A stretch of 64,000 nucleotides of DNA from Mycolicibacterium doricum (GTDB lineage: Bacteria; Actinomycetota; Actinomycetes; Mycobacteriales; Mycobacteriaceae). The DNA lies in the NCBI RefSeq assembly GCF_010728155.1, contig NZ_AP022605.1:2728001-2792000 (forward strand), written 5' to 3'. Position 1 is the stretch's first letter; every line of letters starts with the position of its first letter. A program made the position numbers and the translations under genes. The notes beneath the pieces were generated by a model. That model saw only the letters and a program-made list of their open reading frames with translations. It was not told the DNA's origin and did not search any database. Shown here piece after piece: positions 44,649-57,115 of the stretch.

Positions 44649-46616
44649 CCGAAGTTACGGCGGGTTTGAGTAGGGTTTTTGAGGTCTGATCTGCGGAGTT
44701 GACTGTTCGACACGTTCATTGTGTAGTCACTAATATTGTAGACTGCCTGATGGATGTGGCGTAGAATCTGTTCATGCCCAAGGGGACTGGCGCAGTTCAC
44801 ATCGCTACACAACGTCGTAAGTACACCGGGAAAGATGGTGTCGAACGGGTCTACGAGTCACAATTGCTGCGACGGTCCTTCCGCGAGGACGGACGGGTGC
44901 GCAACGAGACGCTGGCCAACCTCTCGGTGCTGCCACCGGAGGCGATCGCCGCGATCAGGGCGATCCTGGCCGGCAAGAGCCTGGTCGATCCCGCCGCGGT
45001 GTGCACCGTGACCCGCGCTCTACCGCACGGACATCTGGCCGCGGCGTCGGTCACCGCCAAGGCATTGGGCCTGCCCGGGCTGCTGGGCCCGACGTGCCGG
45101 CACCGTCAGGTCGCGATGGCGTTGATTCTGGCCCGCACGGTGGCCCCGGCGTCGAAGTTGGCGACCATCTCCTGGTGGGCCGACACCACCCTGGCCACCG
45201 ATCTGGACCTCGCCTCGGTGTCCACCGACGAGGTGTACGCGGCGATGGACTGGCTGCTGACCCGCCAAGAGGCCATCGAGAAGAAGCTCGCGGCACGCCA
45301 TCTGGGCCCGGCGGTCAATCCGTCCCGGATCGCGATGTTCGACCTGTCCTCCTCGTGGGTGACCGGACGGCACTGCGACCTGGCTGCCCGCGGTTACTCC
45401 CGCGACGCGAAGAAGGCTGCGAGCAGATCGAGTACGGGCTGCTCACCGATCCCGACGGGCGTCCCGTCGCGATCCGGGTGTTTCCGGCAACACCGCCGAC
45501 CCGACCGCGTTCACCCACGCGGTGACCGCGGTCCGCGACACCTTCGGGTTGCAGAACATGCTGATGGTCGGGGATCGCGGGATGATCACCTCCGCCCGCA
45601 TCGTCGCCTTGAAGGACCTCGGCGGGATCGGCTGGCTGACCGCGCTACGCGCCCCGCAGATCGCTACGTTGGCCGCCGATGACGGACCGCTGCAAATGAC
45701 GCTGTTCGATGAGCAGAACTTCGCCGAGATCACCCATCCCGACTACCCCGGCGAACGTCTCGTCGCGTGTCGCAACCCGCTGCTGGCCGCCGAACGGGCG
45801 CGTAAACGCGGTGAACTGCTCGCCGCCACCGAGGCCGCCCTGGCACCGATCATCGCCGCAGTCAGCGCGGGCCGGGTCGCCGGCGCCGGGCCGATCGGGG
45901 TGAAAGTCGGCAAAATCCTGGGAAAGTTCAAGATGGCCAAGCACTTTCATCTCAACATCACCGACACCACACTGACCATCAGCCGCGACACCGACCGCAT
46001 CGACGCCGAAGCCGCCCTCGACGGCATCTACGTCCTGCGTACCACCGCCACACCCACTGAATTCAGCACCGACGCGGTGATCGGGGCCTACAAGAACCTC
46101 GCCCAGGTGGAACGCGACTTCCGCAGCCTCAAAGCCATCGACCTGGACCTGCGCCCCATCCACCACCGCCTCGATGACCGCGTCAAAGCCCACGTCCTGA
46201 TCTGCATGCTGGCCGCCTACCTGACCTGGCACATGCGTAAAGCGTTGGCCCCGTTGACCTTCACCGACGAGCATCCACCCGCACGCCAGGACCCCGTCGC
46301 CCCCGCCCGGCGCTCGGCCGCCGCCGCCACCAAAGCCGCCCGCAAAACCACCACCGACACCGCACTACCAGCCCGCAGCTACCAGGCCCTGCTCACACAC
46401 CTGGGCACTCTGACCCGAAACGACCTGCGCTACGGCGACAATGGCCCCATCGTGCCCACCCTGACCGCACCCACCGACACCCAACGGCGCGCATTCGACC
46501 TCCTGGGCGCCGCCGTCCCACTCACACTGACCTGACGTCGACAGAAAAAACCACCCCAAAACGACAAACCACCAGGTCAAAACCCGAAAACGCCGCCCTC
46601 AACGCCGTAACTTCGG
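44649..46616 (+). mobile_element. IS1634-like insertion sequence, 1,968 bp
   Basis: The ends are 14-bp perfect inverted repeats, CCGAAGTTACGGCG at 44649-44662 and its complement at 46603-46616. They are flanked by a 6-bp direct repeat. One transposase gene fills the element. The 125 bases between the left end and the transposase start hold its promoter region. It separates the convergent adenosyltransferase and DUF2550 genes. Family placement (IS1634, IS4 superfamily) rests on the transposase motifs from memory. Confidence 0.92.
44774..46535 (+). pseudogene. IS1634-like DDE transposase with two frameshifts
   Basis: The reading starts at ATG 44774 (MPKGTGAVHIATQRRKYTG). DDE residues are present: Asp in AMFDLSSSWV (45341), Asp in VGDRGMITS (45573), Glu in LAQVERDFRSLKA (46110). 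The frame changes near 45415 and again near 45486. Between them the frame reads CEQIEYGLLTDPDGRPVA. At both places adding one G to a GG run would restore a single protein of about 587 residues. So it is either inactive or a true gene with two missed G bases. Confidence 0.85.
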
Positions 46617-46617
46617 G

Positions 46618-47064
46618 CTAGAAGCTGCGGCGGCGGGCACGCGGCGACGGCCGCGACTCGAGCCAGGACAGGAACGCGGTCAGTGCTCCCCGGTCCAGCG
46701 CGATCTCGTAGCCGCGCCGACGTTCGGGGCTGGTGTCGCGTAGCTCGAGCACGACTATCTCGTGGGTCATTATGTCGAATTCGTCGCCGCGCGGGCTGCG
46801 ACGGGACACGATCTCCAGGCCCCGCCGGCTCAGCCGGCGATCGGGCCACCACCGCAGGCTGGACAACCGGTAGAAGCCGGCTTCGCCTCCGCGGTACCGC
46901 ATCACCCCGTGCCGCCAGCCGTGACCGCCGACGGCCGGGACGTCACGCAGGATCGCAGCCGTGCCACCGACCTGACGCAGTTTCCACAGCCGGTACGACA
47001 GCGCGACGACGACCAGGAGGAGCACGCCGATGACCGCGACCATGCTCCACATGGACGCGCCCAT
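46618..47064 (-). CDS. DUF2550 membrane-anchored protein (Rv1312-like)
   Basis: A 148-residue protein with one amino-terminal membrane helix (MVAVIGVLLLVVVALSYRLW) and a basic soluble domain (residues 30-148). It is the last gene of the ATP synthase operon, eight bases after atpC, and corresponds to Rv1312. Function unknown. ATG 47062-47064. Its TAG stop lies in the insertion sequence target duplication, so the insertion left the protein intact. Confidence 0.88.
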   Translation of the reverse strand: MGASMWSMVAVIGVLLLVVVALSYRLWKLRQVGGTAAILRDVPAVGGHGWRHGVMRYRGGEAGFYRLSSLRWWPDRRLSRRGLEIVSRRSPRGDEFDIMTHEIVVLELRDTSPERRRGYEIALDRGALTAFLSWLESRPSPRARRRSF

Positions 47065-47072
47065 CGGTGCCG

Positions 47073-47438
47073 TCAGTCGATCTGGCCCAGCGCGCGCAGC
47101 CGCGCGCGACCCCGTGCGGCCGTGGTCGGGTCGTCGGACTCGGAGTCACGCCGCGCCTCGTCGACGTTGATCTCCGACTCCAGCTCGGCGGTCTCGGCGA
47201 GGATGATCACGCCGGACTCGGTCACCGACATGAAGCCGCCGCCGACCGCCACCCGCAGGTCTTCCTCACCCGCGCGCTCGACGCGGACCATCGCGTCGTC
47301 GACGAGCTGAGCGACCAGCGGGATGTGCCGCGGCAGGACGCCGATCTCGCCGGAGGTGGTGCGGGTGAAGACGAACGTCGCCTTACCCGACCAGATCTCC
47401 CGCTCGACGGCGACGATGTCTACGTCGAGGTCGGCCAT
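47073..47438 (-). CDS. atpC: ATP synthase epsilon subunit
   Basis: A 121-residue F1 central-stalk subunit. The amino-terminal beta-sandwich ([32 protein letters not shown]) is normal. The carboxyl helical part is short, as in mycobacteria, where it helps block ATP hydrolysis. It starts two bases after the atpD stop. Confidence 0.96.
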   Translation of the reverse strand: MADLDVDIVAVEREIWSGKATFVFTRTTSGEIGVLPRHIPLVAQLVDDAMVRVERAGEEDLRVAVGGGFMSVTESGVIILAETAELESEINVDEARRDSESDDPTTAARGRARLRALGQID

Positions 47439-47440
47439 CG

Positions 47441-49000
<1,560 letters not shown>

Positions 49001-49017
49001 CTAGCTGTGTCGCTGGG

Positions 49018-49947
49018 TTACTTCTTGGCGGCGTCCGCGAGCGCGTTGGCGCCACCGACGATCTCGCTGATTTCCTGGGTGATCTGGGACTGCCGTTCGC
49101 GGTTGGCCATCAGCGTCAGGTCCTTGATCAAGTCGTCGGCGTTGTCAGACGCCGACTTCATGGCGCGCCGACGCGAAGCCGACTCCGATGCCGCCGCCTC
49201 GAGCATCGCCGCGAAGATCCGCGTCGACACGTATCGCGGCAACAGAGCGTCGAACAGTGTCTCGGCGCTCGGTTCGAAAGAGAACAGCGTGTGCGGGGTG
49301 TTCTCGTCCTCCTCGCTGTACTCCACGACCATCGGCGCGATTCGCCGGGCGATCGCGGACTGCGAGAGCATCGACCGGAACTCGGTGAACACGATGTGGA
49401 GTTCGTCGAGGCCCAGGATGCCGTCCGCGCCGGCGTCGTCGCCCTCGTCGTCGGCGCCCGCCATGAACGCCGCGACCAGAGTCCCGCCGATCTCCTGCGC
49501 GTGCTCGTACTCGGGCCGCTCGGAGAAGCCGGTCCACGATTCGGTCACGTCCCAGTTGCGGAAGCTGTAGTAAGACAGTGCCTTACGGCCGACCGTGTAC
49601 AGGACGGGCTCTTTGCCCTCTTCACGCAGCAACGCGAACAGCTCTTCGGACCGGCGGAATACGTTGGCGTTGTACGCACCGGCCAATCCCCGGTCCGAGG
49701 ACACGACCAGCACTCCGGCCCTCCGCGGATTCTCGCGCTGGACGAGCAGCGGGTGGTCCAAGGCGCTGGCGCTGGCCAGTTCGGTCAGCATGTTGGTGAT
49801 CTCGCGGTCGTAGGGCCGAGCCGCCTCGACTCGGGCCTGCGCCTTGGCGATGCGTGAGGTCGCGATCATCTCCTGGGCCTTGGTGATCTTCTTGATCGAC
49901 CCTGCTGAGCGGATGCGGCCGCGCAGTTCGCGCAGTGTGGCAGCCAT
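49018..49947 (-). CDS. atpG: ATP synthase gamma subunit
   Basis: A 309-residue rotor subunit. The amino helix [19 protein letters not shown] and the carboxyl helix [19 protein letters not shown] form the coiled coil. The loop [14 protein letters not shown] near residue 170 is the mycobacterial insertion reported to affect coupling and latency. ATG 49945-49947. It lies between atpA and atpD. Confidence 0.96.
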   Translation of the reverse strand: MAATLRELRGRIRSAGSIKKITKAQEMIATSRIAKAQARVEAARPYDREITNMLTELASASALDHPLLVQRENPRRAGVLVVSSDRGLAGAYNANVFRRSEELFALLREEGKEPVLYTVGRKALSYYSFRNWDVTESWTGFSERPEYEHAQEIGGTLVAAFMAGADDEGDDAGADGILGLDELHIVFTEFRSMLSQSAIARRIAPMVVEYSEEDENTPHTLFSFEPSAETLFDALLPRYVSTRIFAAMLEAAASESASRRRAMKSASDNADDLIKDLTLMANRERQSQITQEISEIVGGANALADAAKK

Positions 49948-49961
49948 CGGTTATGCGCGCC

Positions 49962-51608
49962 TTACTTCTTCTTCGGCGCGGGTTTGCGGACCTTCACCGA
50001 TTCCTTCTCGAGATCCGCGTCGGACATCGCCTCGACGTTCTCGTCGGGCACCACGGATTCACCGGAGGTGGTCTCGAAGCCCTTCTTGAACTCGTTGACC
50101 ACGTCGGTCAACGTGTTCTCGAGCTCCTCGGTGAGCTTCTTGCTCTCTCGGATCTCGCGGAGGATCTCCGCCTTGGAGGACCGCACGTGCTCGAGCAGTT
50201 CCTGCTCGAATCGCTGCACGTCCTCCACGGGCACCGTGTCCAGGTGGCCTCTGGTGCCGAGGAAGATCGCGACGACCTGCTCCTCGACCGGCATCGGGCT
50301 GTTCTGCGGCTGCTTGAGCAGCTCGACCAGACGCGCGCCACGATCCAGCTGGGCCTTGGACGTGGGATCCAGGTCCGAGGCGAACGCCGCGAACGACTCG
50401 AGCTCGCGATACTGTGACAGGTCCAAGCGGAGACTTCCCGCAACCTCTTTCATCGCCTTGATCTGCGCGGCGCCACCGACGCGGGACACCGACACACCGA
50501 CGTTGATGGCCGGCCGCACACCCTGGTTGAACAGGTCGGTCTCCAGGAAGCACTGACCGTCGGTGATCGAGATGACGTTGGTCGGGATATAAGCGGAGAT
50601 ATCGTTGGCCTTCGTCTCGATCAGCGGCAGACCGGTCATCGAGCCGCCACCGAGCTCGTCGGACAACTTCGCGCAACGCTCGAGCAGGCGCGAGTGCAGG
50701 TAGAACACGTCGCCCGGGAACGCTTCGCGGCCCGGCGGGCGGCGCAGCAGCAGCGAGATCGCGCGGTAGGCCTCGGCGTGCTTGGTGAGGTCGTCGAAAA
50801 CGATCAGGACGTGCTTGCCGCCGTACATCCAGTGCTGGGCAATGGCCGAACCGGTGTACGGGGCAAGCCATTTGAAGCCGGCGGAATCGGACGCCGGCGC
50901 CGCGACGATGGTGGTGTAGTCCATTGCGCCGCCCTCTTCGAGGGTGCGGCGCACGCTGGCGATCGTGGTGCCCTTCTGACCGATCGCGACGTAGACGCAG
51001 CGCACCTGCTGGTCGGGATCGCCGGTCTCCCAGTTCTGCCGCTGGTTGAGAATGGTGTCCACGCAGACCGCCGTCTTGCCGGTCTTGCGGTCACCGATGA
51101 TCAGCTGGCGCTGGCCACGCCCGATCGGCGTCTGCGAATCGATCGCCTTGATGCCGGTCTGCAACGGCTCGCTCACACCCTGGCGCTGCACCACCGAAGG
51201 CGCCTGCAGCTCGAGTGCGCGACGCTCGGTGGTTGCGATCTCGCCACGGCCGTCGATGGGCTGGCCGAGCGGGTTGACCACGCGACCGAGGAAGCCGTCA
51301 CCCACGGGGACGGACAGCACCTCACCGGTGCGCTTGACTTGCTGGCCCTCTTCGATCTTCTCGAAGTCACCGAGGATGACCGCGCCGATGCTGTGCTCGT
51401 CGAGGTTGAGTGCGACACCCAGGACACCGCCGGGGAACTCGAGGAGCTCCTGTGTCATCACCGAGGGCAGGCCCTCGACGTGGGCGATACCGTCACCGGC
51501 GTCGATGACGGTGCCGATCTCTTCCCGCTCGGTGTCGCTGGCGAAGTTGGCGACGTAGTCCTCGATCGCCCCTTGGATGTCAGCAGCCGAGATAGTCAAC
51601 TCTGCCAT
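49962..51608 (-). CDS. atpA: ATP synthase alpha subunit
   Basis: A 548-residue non-catalytic nucleotide-binding subunit. The P-loop is [13 protein letters not shown]. The carboxyl end has the mycobacteria-specific extension of about 35 residues (from [17 protein letters not shown] to KKK), known to suppress ATP hydrolysis. ATG 51606-51608. It lies between atpH and atpG. Confidence 0.97.
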   Translation of the reverse strand: MAELTISAADIQGAIEDYVANFASDTEREEIGTVIDAGDGIAHVEGLPSVMTQELLEFPGGVLGVALNLDEHSIGAVILGDFEKIEEGQQVKRTGEVLSVPVGDGFLGRVVNPLGQPIDGRGEIATTERRALELQAPSVVQRQGVSEPLQTGIKAIDSQTPIGRGQRQLIIGDRKTGKTAVCVDTILNQRQNWETGDPDQQVRCVYVAIGQKGTTIASVRRTLEEGGAMDYTTIVAAPASDSAGFKWLAPYTGSAIAQHWMYGGKHVLIVFDDLTKHAEAYRAISLLLRRPPGREAFPGDVFYLHSRLLERCAKLSDELGGGSMTGLPLIETKANDISAYIPTNVISITDGQCFLETDLFNQGVRPAINVGVSVSRVGGAAQIKAMKEVAGSLRLDLSQYRELESFAAFASDLDPTSKAQLDRGARLVELLKQPQNSPMPVEEQVVAIFLGTRGHLDTVPVEDVQRFEQELLEHVRSSKAEILREIRESKKLTEELENTLTDVVNEFKKGFETTSGESVVPDENVEAMSDADLEKESVKVRKPAPKKK

Positions 51609-51652
51609 GGGTTTGTCTTCCTGCCTTTGTGTTTGAGTCTGGTGGGTTCGAG

Positions 51653-52984
51653 TTAGTCGGGCAGTTGGTTCTCAGCCGAAGCCAGCCGCGATGCCAATGA
51701 CCCGTCGATCACCTCGTCGCCCACGGCGATGGTGAGGCCGCCGAGCATCTCGGGATCGACGTGCAGCTGCAGGGATGCCGGCCGACCGTAGATCCGGCCG
51801 AGCACCTCGGCGAGCCGGGTGCGCTGGGCATCGCCGAGCTCTGCGGCGGCGCTGACATGCGCGACGACCTCGCCGTGGCGCGACACCGCCAGCTCGGCCA
51901 ATTCGCGCACCGCCTCGTCGGCGCGGTCACCGCGCAGCAGCTCGACCGTCTGCGCCAGCAGCGCTCTCGTGGTAAGGCCAGCCTGGTTCTCGAGCAGCCG
52001 GTCCAGCAGCGCGATCCGGCCCTCGACGGGCATGGTGTAGTCGCTGAGCAGGGCGCTCAGCCGTGACTCGGAGTCCAGGATCCGGCTGAACCGGAACAGC
52101 TGGTCCTCGACCTCGCTGGTCTCGTCGTTGCGCTCAGCCCGAACCAACAGCGCCAGCCGAGCCGTGTGCCGGACGGCGTAGTCCAGGTCGGTTTCGTCTG
52201 ACCACCGTTGTGCGACAGCGGCTTTGACGACTTCCAGCGCGGTGTCGGAGATCTTGCCCGACAGCACGGCCTCCGCGAGGTTCGCCTTAGCCTCCCCGTC
52301 CTCCGTGGGTTCGGCGAAGTGCTTGCCGAGCACCTGCTCGGTCTTGAGCAGCTTGGCCACCGCCGCGAGATCGTCACCGAGCGACGTCAGACCGTCGGCG
52401 TCGACATTCGCGGTCAGTTCGTCGAACCGCGAGACCAGCACCCGGAGGGACTCCCGGCTCGTCGAGCGCAGCCGGGAACCGGCCGCGTCGTCGAAGGCGA
52501 CGTCAGAGGGCGCCATCGCGTCGAGTTCGTCGAGGAACCGGTCGACGGTCGCCGACCGGTTGTCGTCGTCGGAGACGTGGTCGCGGACCAGTTCTCGGGC
52601 TCGGGCCACCGATTCGCTGCCGAGGTGCGATCGGAGTTCGCGGATCAGTTGCTGGCGCAGGAGCTGCACCTGCGCCTGCCCCTGGACCTTGATGCGCTCC
52701 ACTTCGGCGTCGGCCTGGGCCCGCATCTGCTCGACGATCTTCTCGGCGTCGGCTCGGGCCTCTTCGACCACCCGCTTGGCGTCCGCCTTGGCCTCTTCGA
52801 CAGCCTTGGCGTGCTGCTGGTCCGCCCGGGCTACCTTGTTCGCCGCCGTCGAGCTCTCTTCGAGCTGACGACGCACGGTGTCCTGCTGCGCGGTCATCAT
52901 CCGCCGCACCGGCGGCACCACGTAACGCCACAGCAGGAACACGATGACCGCGAACCCGACGAGCTGACCGATGAATGTCGACAT
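51653..52984 (-). CDS. atpH: ATP synthase fused b-delta subunit
   Basis: A 443-residue fusion typical of mycobacteria. Residues 5-25 are a b-type membrane helix ([19 protein letters not shown]). A long charged coiled coil follows to about residue 150, and from about 170 on there is a delta (OSCP) domain ending [16 protein letters not shown]. It links the membrane stator to the top of F1. ATG 52982-52984, 3 bases after the atpF stop. Confidence 0.96.
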   Translation of the reverse strand: MSTFIGQLVGFAVIVFLLWRYVVPPVRRMMTAQQDTVRRQLEESSTAANKVARADQQHAKAVEEAKADAKRVVEEARADAEKIVEQMRAQADAEVERIKVQGQAQVQLLRQQLIRELRSHLGSESVARARELVRDHVSDDDNRSATVDRFLDELDAMAPSDVAFDDAAGSRLRSTSRESLRVLVSRFDELTANVDADGLTSLGDDLAAVAKLLKTEQVLGKHFAEPTEDGEAKANLAEAVLSGKISDTALEVVKAAVAQRWSDETDLDYAVRHTARLALLVRAERNDETSEVEDQLFRFSRILDSESRLSALLSDYTMPVEGRIALLDRLLENQAGLTTRALLAQTVELLRGDRADEAVRELAELAVSRHGEVVAHVSAAAELGDAQRTRLAEVLGRIYGRPASLQLHVDPEMLGGLTIAVGDEVIDGSLASRLASAENQLPD

Positions 52985-52987
52985 GGG

Positions 52988-53497
52988 CTACCGTCCCCGG
53001 CTCGTCGCGGCGGCGCTGGAGAGATCGACGCCGAGAACGCGTCCGGCGAGCGTGGCCGACAGCGTCTCGATCGAAGACTGCAGTTCGGCCGCGGTCTGCT
53101 GGCCCTGACGGGACAGCTCTTCGTTGGTCTTCTGCAGGGTGGACGCCGCTTCCGCGCTGGCGCGCGAACGCATGTCTTCCAGGATCTTTCGTCCCTCGCC
53201 GCGGGCCTCGTCCCGGATGCCCGAGGCCTCACGACGCGCCTTGGACATCACCTGCTGGGAGTCGGCCTGTGCGGCGGCGAAGAGTTCGGCCGCCTTGCGA
53301 TTGTCCTCCGCCGTCTTGGTGACCATTGCTTCGCGCTCTTGCAGCACCTTGCTGATCGGGGGCACCACCCATTTGGCGATGACGCCCAGCACGATGAGGA
53401 AGATGAGCAGCACGAAGAAGAAGGTGCCGTTGGGGATGAGGAAGTTCCCGCCGCCGCCCTCTTCCGCGGCCACGATGGTCGTACTCAGGTCACCCAT
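52988..53497 (-). CDS. atpF: ATP synthase b subunit
   Basis: A 169-residue stator subunit with one membrane helix ([20 protein letters not shown]) followed by a long charged helix. ATG 53495-53497 ([13 protein letters not shown]) is chosen; a start five codons earlier is possible and no strong ribosome site decides. It lies between atpE and atpH. Confidence 0.94.
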   Translation of the reverse strand: MGDLSTTIVAAEEGGGGNFLIPNGTFFFVLLIFLIVLGVIAKWVVPPISKVLQEREAMVTKTAEDNRKAAELFAAAQADSQQVMSKARREASGIRDEARGEGRKILEDMRSRASAEAASTLQKTNEELSRQGQQTAAELQSSIETLSATLAGRVLGVDLSSAAATSRGR

Positions 53498-53517
53498 GAC
53501 TGAAGATTCCAAACCGA

Positions 53518-53793
<276 letters not shown>

Positions 53794-53833
53794 CTACCAG
53801 GACGTGGGTCGAGCGTTGTTTTCGAGTGGTCTG

Positions 53834-54595
53834 TCAGGGCGTCGGGTCGTGCTCTTCCAGCTCCATGGACTGGCTGAAGTACAGGATCGTCAACAGCGCG
53901 AAGATGAACGCCTGGATGGCGCCCACGAACAGGTCGAAGCTCTTCCAGATCGCGTTGGGCGCCCACATGATCCACGGCGGAAACAGCGCGATAAGAGCGA
54001 CCAGGATGCCGCCGGCGAAGATGTTGCCGAAAAGCCGGAGCGACAGCGAGATCGGCTTGGCGATCTCCTCGACGAGGTTGATGGGGGCGAGGACCGCGAC
54101 GTGGCCCTTGAGCACGGCCTTGGGGTGACCGAGCACGCCGCGGCGCCAGAACCCGGCGGCGTGGTAGGCGATGAACACGAACAATGCCAGCGCCAAAACG
54201 AAGTTGATGTCGGAGGCCGCCGGCTTGAGCAGCTCGTGGATGCCGGTCTCGTCGGAGTACTGCACCGGCAGCACCGATAGCCAGTTCGCGACCAGAATGA
54301 AGACGAAGAGCGCGACGGCCAGCGGCAGCACGAAGCCAGCCACCCGCATGCCGATCGCACTCTCGATCTGGTCACGCATCTGCACCGTCAGCGTCTCCCA
54401 GAACAGCTGGACACCGCTGGGCACCCCGGTGGAGGTCACCTTGGCACGCAGGAAGAACGCCAGGCCCAGGACGATCGCGGCGGCGATCGCCGTGGACAGG
54501 ATCGTGTCGGTGTTGACCGTCAGCCCGAACCAGTTGGCCTCCGTGTGGTGGCCGACCTGAATACCGCTCTCTGCGGCGAGGAACGTCTGCGTCAT
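53834..54595 (-). CDS. atpB: ATP synthase a subunit
   Basis: A 253-residue membrane subunit with about six helices. The essential arginine is in [16 protein letters not shown]. The amino end faces outside with a short soluble segment ([14 protein letters not shown]). The start overlaps the stop of the AtpI-like gene by four bases (ATGA). Confidence 0.96.
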   Translation of the reverse strand: MTQTFLAAESGIQVGHHTEANWFGLTVNTDTILSTAIAAAIVLGLAFFLRAKVTSTGVPSGVQLFWETLTVQMRDQIESAIGMRVAGFVLPLAVALFVFILVANWLSVLPVQYSDETGIHELLKPAASDINFVLALALFVFIAYHAAGFWRRGVLGHPKAVLKGHVAVLAPINLVEEIAKPISLSLRLFGNIFAGGILVALIALFPPWIMWAPNAIWKSFDLFVGAIQAFIFALLTILYFSQSMELEEHDPTP

Positions 54596-55038
54596 TGCTG
54601 TGGGGTCTCTCCTTCGAGTCCGTCAGCGGCTTGGGCTTTGAGTTTCTTGACCACCGGCAGGGCGGTGGACGCCACCAGGATCACCTGGAACAGCGCCATG
54701 CCGAACACCACGCCGAGGCCCTGCGGCTTGAAGACGTAGGCGATGGTCAGGCCGATCACGGTCATGATCAGCAGACGGGTGGCCGAATTCATGGCCATGT
54801 TGCGTTTGAGAGGGTGGTCTTTGGCGGTGATCGACTCGACCGAACGCTGGATCATCACAGCGTTGGTCAGACCGAGCCCGAGGCCGATCCCGAAGAACAG
54901 CCCCACCGTCGGGACGCCGAACAGCGCGGCGGCAACCGCCGCGACCGCGGCCAACGCGACGCAGATGACGAGCAGACGGACAGGCCGGAACGCAACTGCC
55001 GGCAACACCAACGGCGCGTCCTGCGCTGGCGTCGTCAC
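54592..55038 (-). CDS. AtpI-like membrane protein, first gene of the ATP operon (Rv1303-like)
   Basis: A 148-residue protein with four hydrophobic helices ([68 protein letters not shown]). In this position AtpI-type proteins assist c-ring assembly; the role here is inferred. Start GTG 55036-55038. The 245-base gap before it, after wecA, should hold the operon promoter; I could not fix it. Confidence 0.85.
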   Translation of the reverse strand: MTTPAQDAPLVLPAVAFRPVRLLVICVALAAVAAVAAALFGVPTVGLFFGIGLGLGLTNAVMIQRSVESITAKDHPLKRNMAMNSATRLLIMTVIGLTIAYVFKPQGLGVVFGMALFQVILVASTALPVVKKLKAQAADGLEGETPQQ

Positions 55039-55283
55039 TGCTTCACCTCAATCCGCGGTTCGTAGGAGCACCCGTTCTGGAACCTGTGAATATTCTGTCG
55101 AGCGTATCGGAGGGCTACGGGCTCGCTGGAATCGCCCAAGGGTGCTCCCTTTGTCGGTCTGAAACGGTCCGAATCGGTGCGAATCCGACGGTCCGTGGCC
55201 GGCAACCCGCGAGGCTGAATCTGGTCCTGGCCGGTGTCTAGCAGCACGTTACCACATAGTAGGCGGCCCTAAACCGGGGTCTA

Positions 55284-56462
55284 CTACTTTTCGTCGTACA
55301 CCCTCTCGGCTGCAACTTCCCGTCGCCGCAGCAACGGAACGAGCGTCACCACGATGGCGACCGCCGTCGCGCCCAGCATGACCATTCCGGTGTGCCGGGG
55401 GTCGAAGAAAATGGTGCTCGCGGCGCCGAACGCGACGATGCCGACCCACATGTAGATCACCAACACCACCCGGCGGTGGGAGTGCCCGATCTCGAGGAGC
55501 CGGTGGTGCAGATGCATCTTGTCGGGGCTGAACGGACTGAGCCCTGCCCGGGTGCGCCGGATGATCGCCAGCAGCATGTCCAGGGCCGGGACGAACATGA
55601 CGGCGACGACCAGCAGGAACGGCGACAACAGGGCGAACACGTCGCGAGCGCCGTAAGCGGTCTGCGAGATCGGACCTGCCGCCGTCGTCGACGCCGCGGC
55701 CAGCATGAGGCCGATCAGCATCGACCCTGAATCCCCCATGAAGATCTTCGCCTTGTGGAAGTTGTGCGGCAGGAAACCCAGACAGGCCCCCGCGAGCACC
55801 ACCGAAATCACTGCTGGTGGGTAGAACAGCACGTCACCGCCGTGATCGCGCAGCAGGCCGACCGAGAAGAGGCAGATGGCCAGCGCGGTGATCAATCCCA
55901 GCCCGGCCGCCAGACCGTCGAGTCCGTCGACGAAGTTCATCGCGTTGACGATCGCCACCGTGAGCGCCAGTGTCAGCAGGATCGACGCGACCTGGTCGAG
56001 CACGATGGTGCCGACGCCGCCGATCGGGATGTACAGCACGCTCCACGCCACGCCCATGGTGACCATCACGCTGGCCGCGGTGAGCTGGCCGGCGAATTTG
56101 GTCAGCGCGTCGAGTCCCCACCGGTCGTCGATCAGCCCGATCGCCATGATGAGTCCGCCGGCGACCACGACCGCGGGCATCCCGGTGGAGTAGACGAATC
56201 CGCGGGTGAGTGCGGGCAGCTGGGAGGCCAGCAGCACCGCCGCGGCGACGCCGACGTACATCGCCAGCCCGCCCATCCGGGGGGTGGGCTGCACGTGAAC
56301 GTCGCGCTCGCGCGGGTACGCTACCGCCCCCAACCGGGTCGCGAGGACACGAACCCACCCGGTGGCCAAGTAGGTGATGATCGCGGCGGTCAGACCGACG
56401 AGGACAAGCTCGCGCAGCGGCACGCCCGCGCCGCGATCGGAGATCGCAAGGTACTCGTTCAC
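55284..56462 (-). CDS. wecA: Decaprenyl-phosphate GlcNAc-1-phosphate transferase
   Basis: A 392-residue membrane enzyme with about eleven helices that makes decaprenyl-PP-GlcNAc, the first step of the arabinogalactan linker. Metal and substrate motifs of the family are seen: AIGLIDDRWG, NFVDGLDGLAAG, FMGDSGSMLIG and the histidine-rich HLHHRLLEIGHSHRR. Start GTG 56460-56462 overlaps the sua5 stop by three bases. It corresponds to Rv1302 (rfe). Confidence 0.94.
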   Translation of the reverse strand: MNEYLAISDRGAGVPLRELVLVGLTAAIITYLATGWVRVLATRLGAVAYPRERDVHVQPTPRMGGLAMYVGVAAAVLLASQLPALTRGFVYSTGMPAVVVAGGLIMAIGLIDDRWGLDALTKFAGQLTAASVMVTMGVAWSVLYIPIGGVGTIVLDQVASILLTLALTVAIVNAMNFVDGLDGLAAGLGLITALAICLFSVGLLRDHGGDVLFYPPAVISVVLAGACLGFLPHNFHKAKIFMGDSGSMLIGLMLAAASTTAAGPISQTAYGARDVFALLSPFLLVVAVMFVPALDMLLAIIRRTRAGLSPFSPDKMHLHHRLLEIGHSHRRVVLVIYMWVGIVAFGAASTIFFDPRHTGMVMLGATAVAIVVTLVPLLRRREVAAERVYDEK

Positions 56463-57115
56463 TGCGTGAGCAGGCTTTCGGTGTTGACCCCGAGGACCTC
56501 GGCGACGGCCTCGGCAGTGACGGGTCCGGTGCGCAGGACACGCGGGTGGACACCGCTGAGGTCGACGATCGTCGAAGCCGCCTGCTGCTCGGACGGGCCG
56601 CCGTCGAGGTAGACGTCGACCAGGTCGCCGAGCTGCTCGCGGGCGTCGGCCGCCGACACCGCGGCGGGACGGCCGGAGATGTTGGCGCTCGACACGGCCA
56701 TCGGGCCGACCTCCCGCAGCAATTCGATCGCCACCGGATGCAGCGGCATCCGCAGCATCACCGTGCCGTGCGCGTCGCCGAGATCCCAGGGCAGTGAGGG
56801 CGCCTGCCGGACTACCAGGCTCAGGGCTCCCGGCCAGAACGCACGGATCAGTTCCCGTGCGGTGTGCGGCACGGTGTACACGAGGCCTTCGATGGTGTGC
56901 CACGAGCCGACCAGCACGGGCACCGGCATGTCCCGGCCACGGCCCTTGGCGGCCAGCAGTGCGGCGACCGCTTCGTTGTTGAACGCGTCGGCGCCGATGC
57001 CGTAGACCGTGTCGGTGGGCAGCACGACCAGCCCGCCTTCTTTGAGGGCGCTGACGGCGGCCGCGATACCGGTCGCCCGGTTCTCGGGGTCGGCGCAGTC
57101 GAACAGTTCTGTCAT
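56459..57115 (-). CDS. Threonylcarbamoyl-AMP synthase (Sua5/TsaC)
   Basis: A 218-residue enzyme for the first step of t6A modification of tRNAs reading ANN codons. The YrdC-type motif PTDTVYGIGADAFN and the segment MAVSSANISGRPA are present. The start ATG 57113-57115 shares one base with the prmC stop; a GTG one codon earlier is possible. It lies between prmC and wecA, an arrangement conserved in actinobacteria. Confidence 0.94.
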   Translation of the reverse strand: MTELFDCADPENRATGIAAAVSALKEGGLVVLPTDTVYGIGADAFNNEAVAALLAAKGRGRDMPVPVLVGSWHTIEGLVYTVPHTARELIRAFWPGALSLVVRQAPSLPWDLGDAHGTVMLRMPLHPVAIELLREVGPMAVSSANISGRPAAVSAADAREQLGDLVDVYLDGGPSEQQAASTIVDLSGVHPRVLRTGPVTAEAVAEVLGVNTESLLTQ

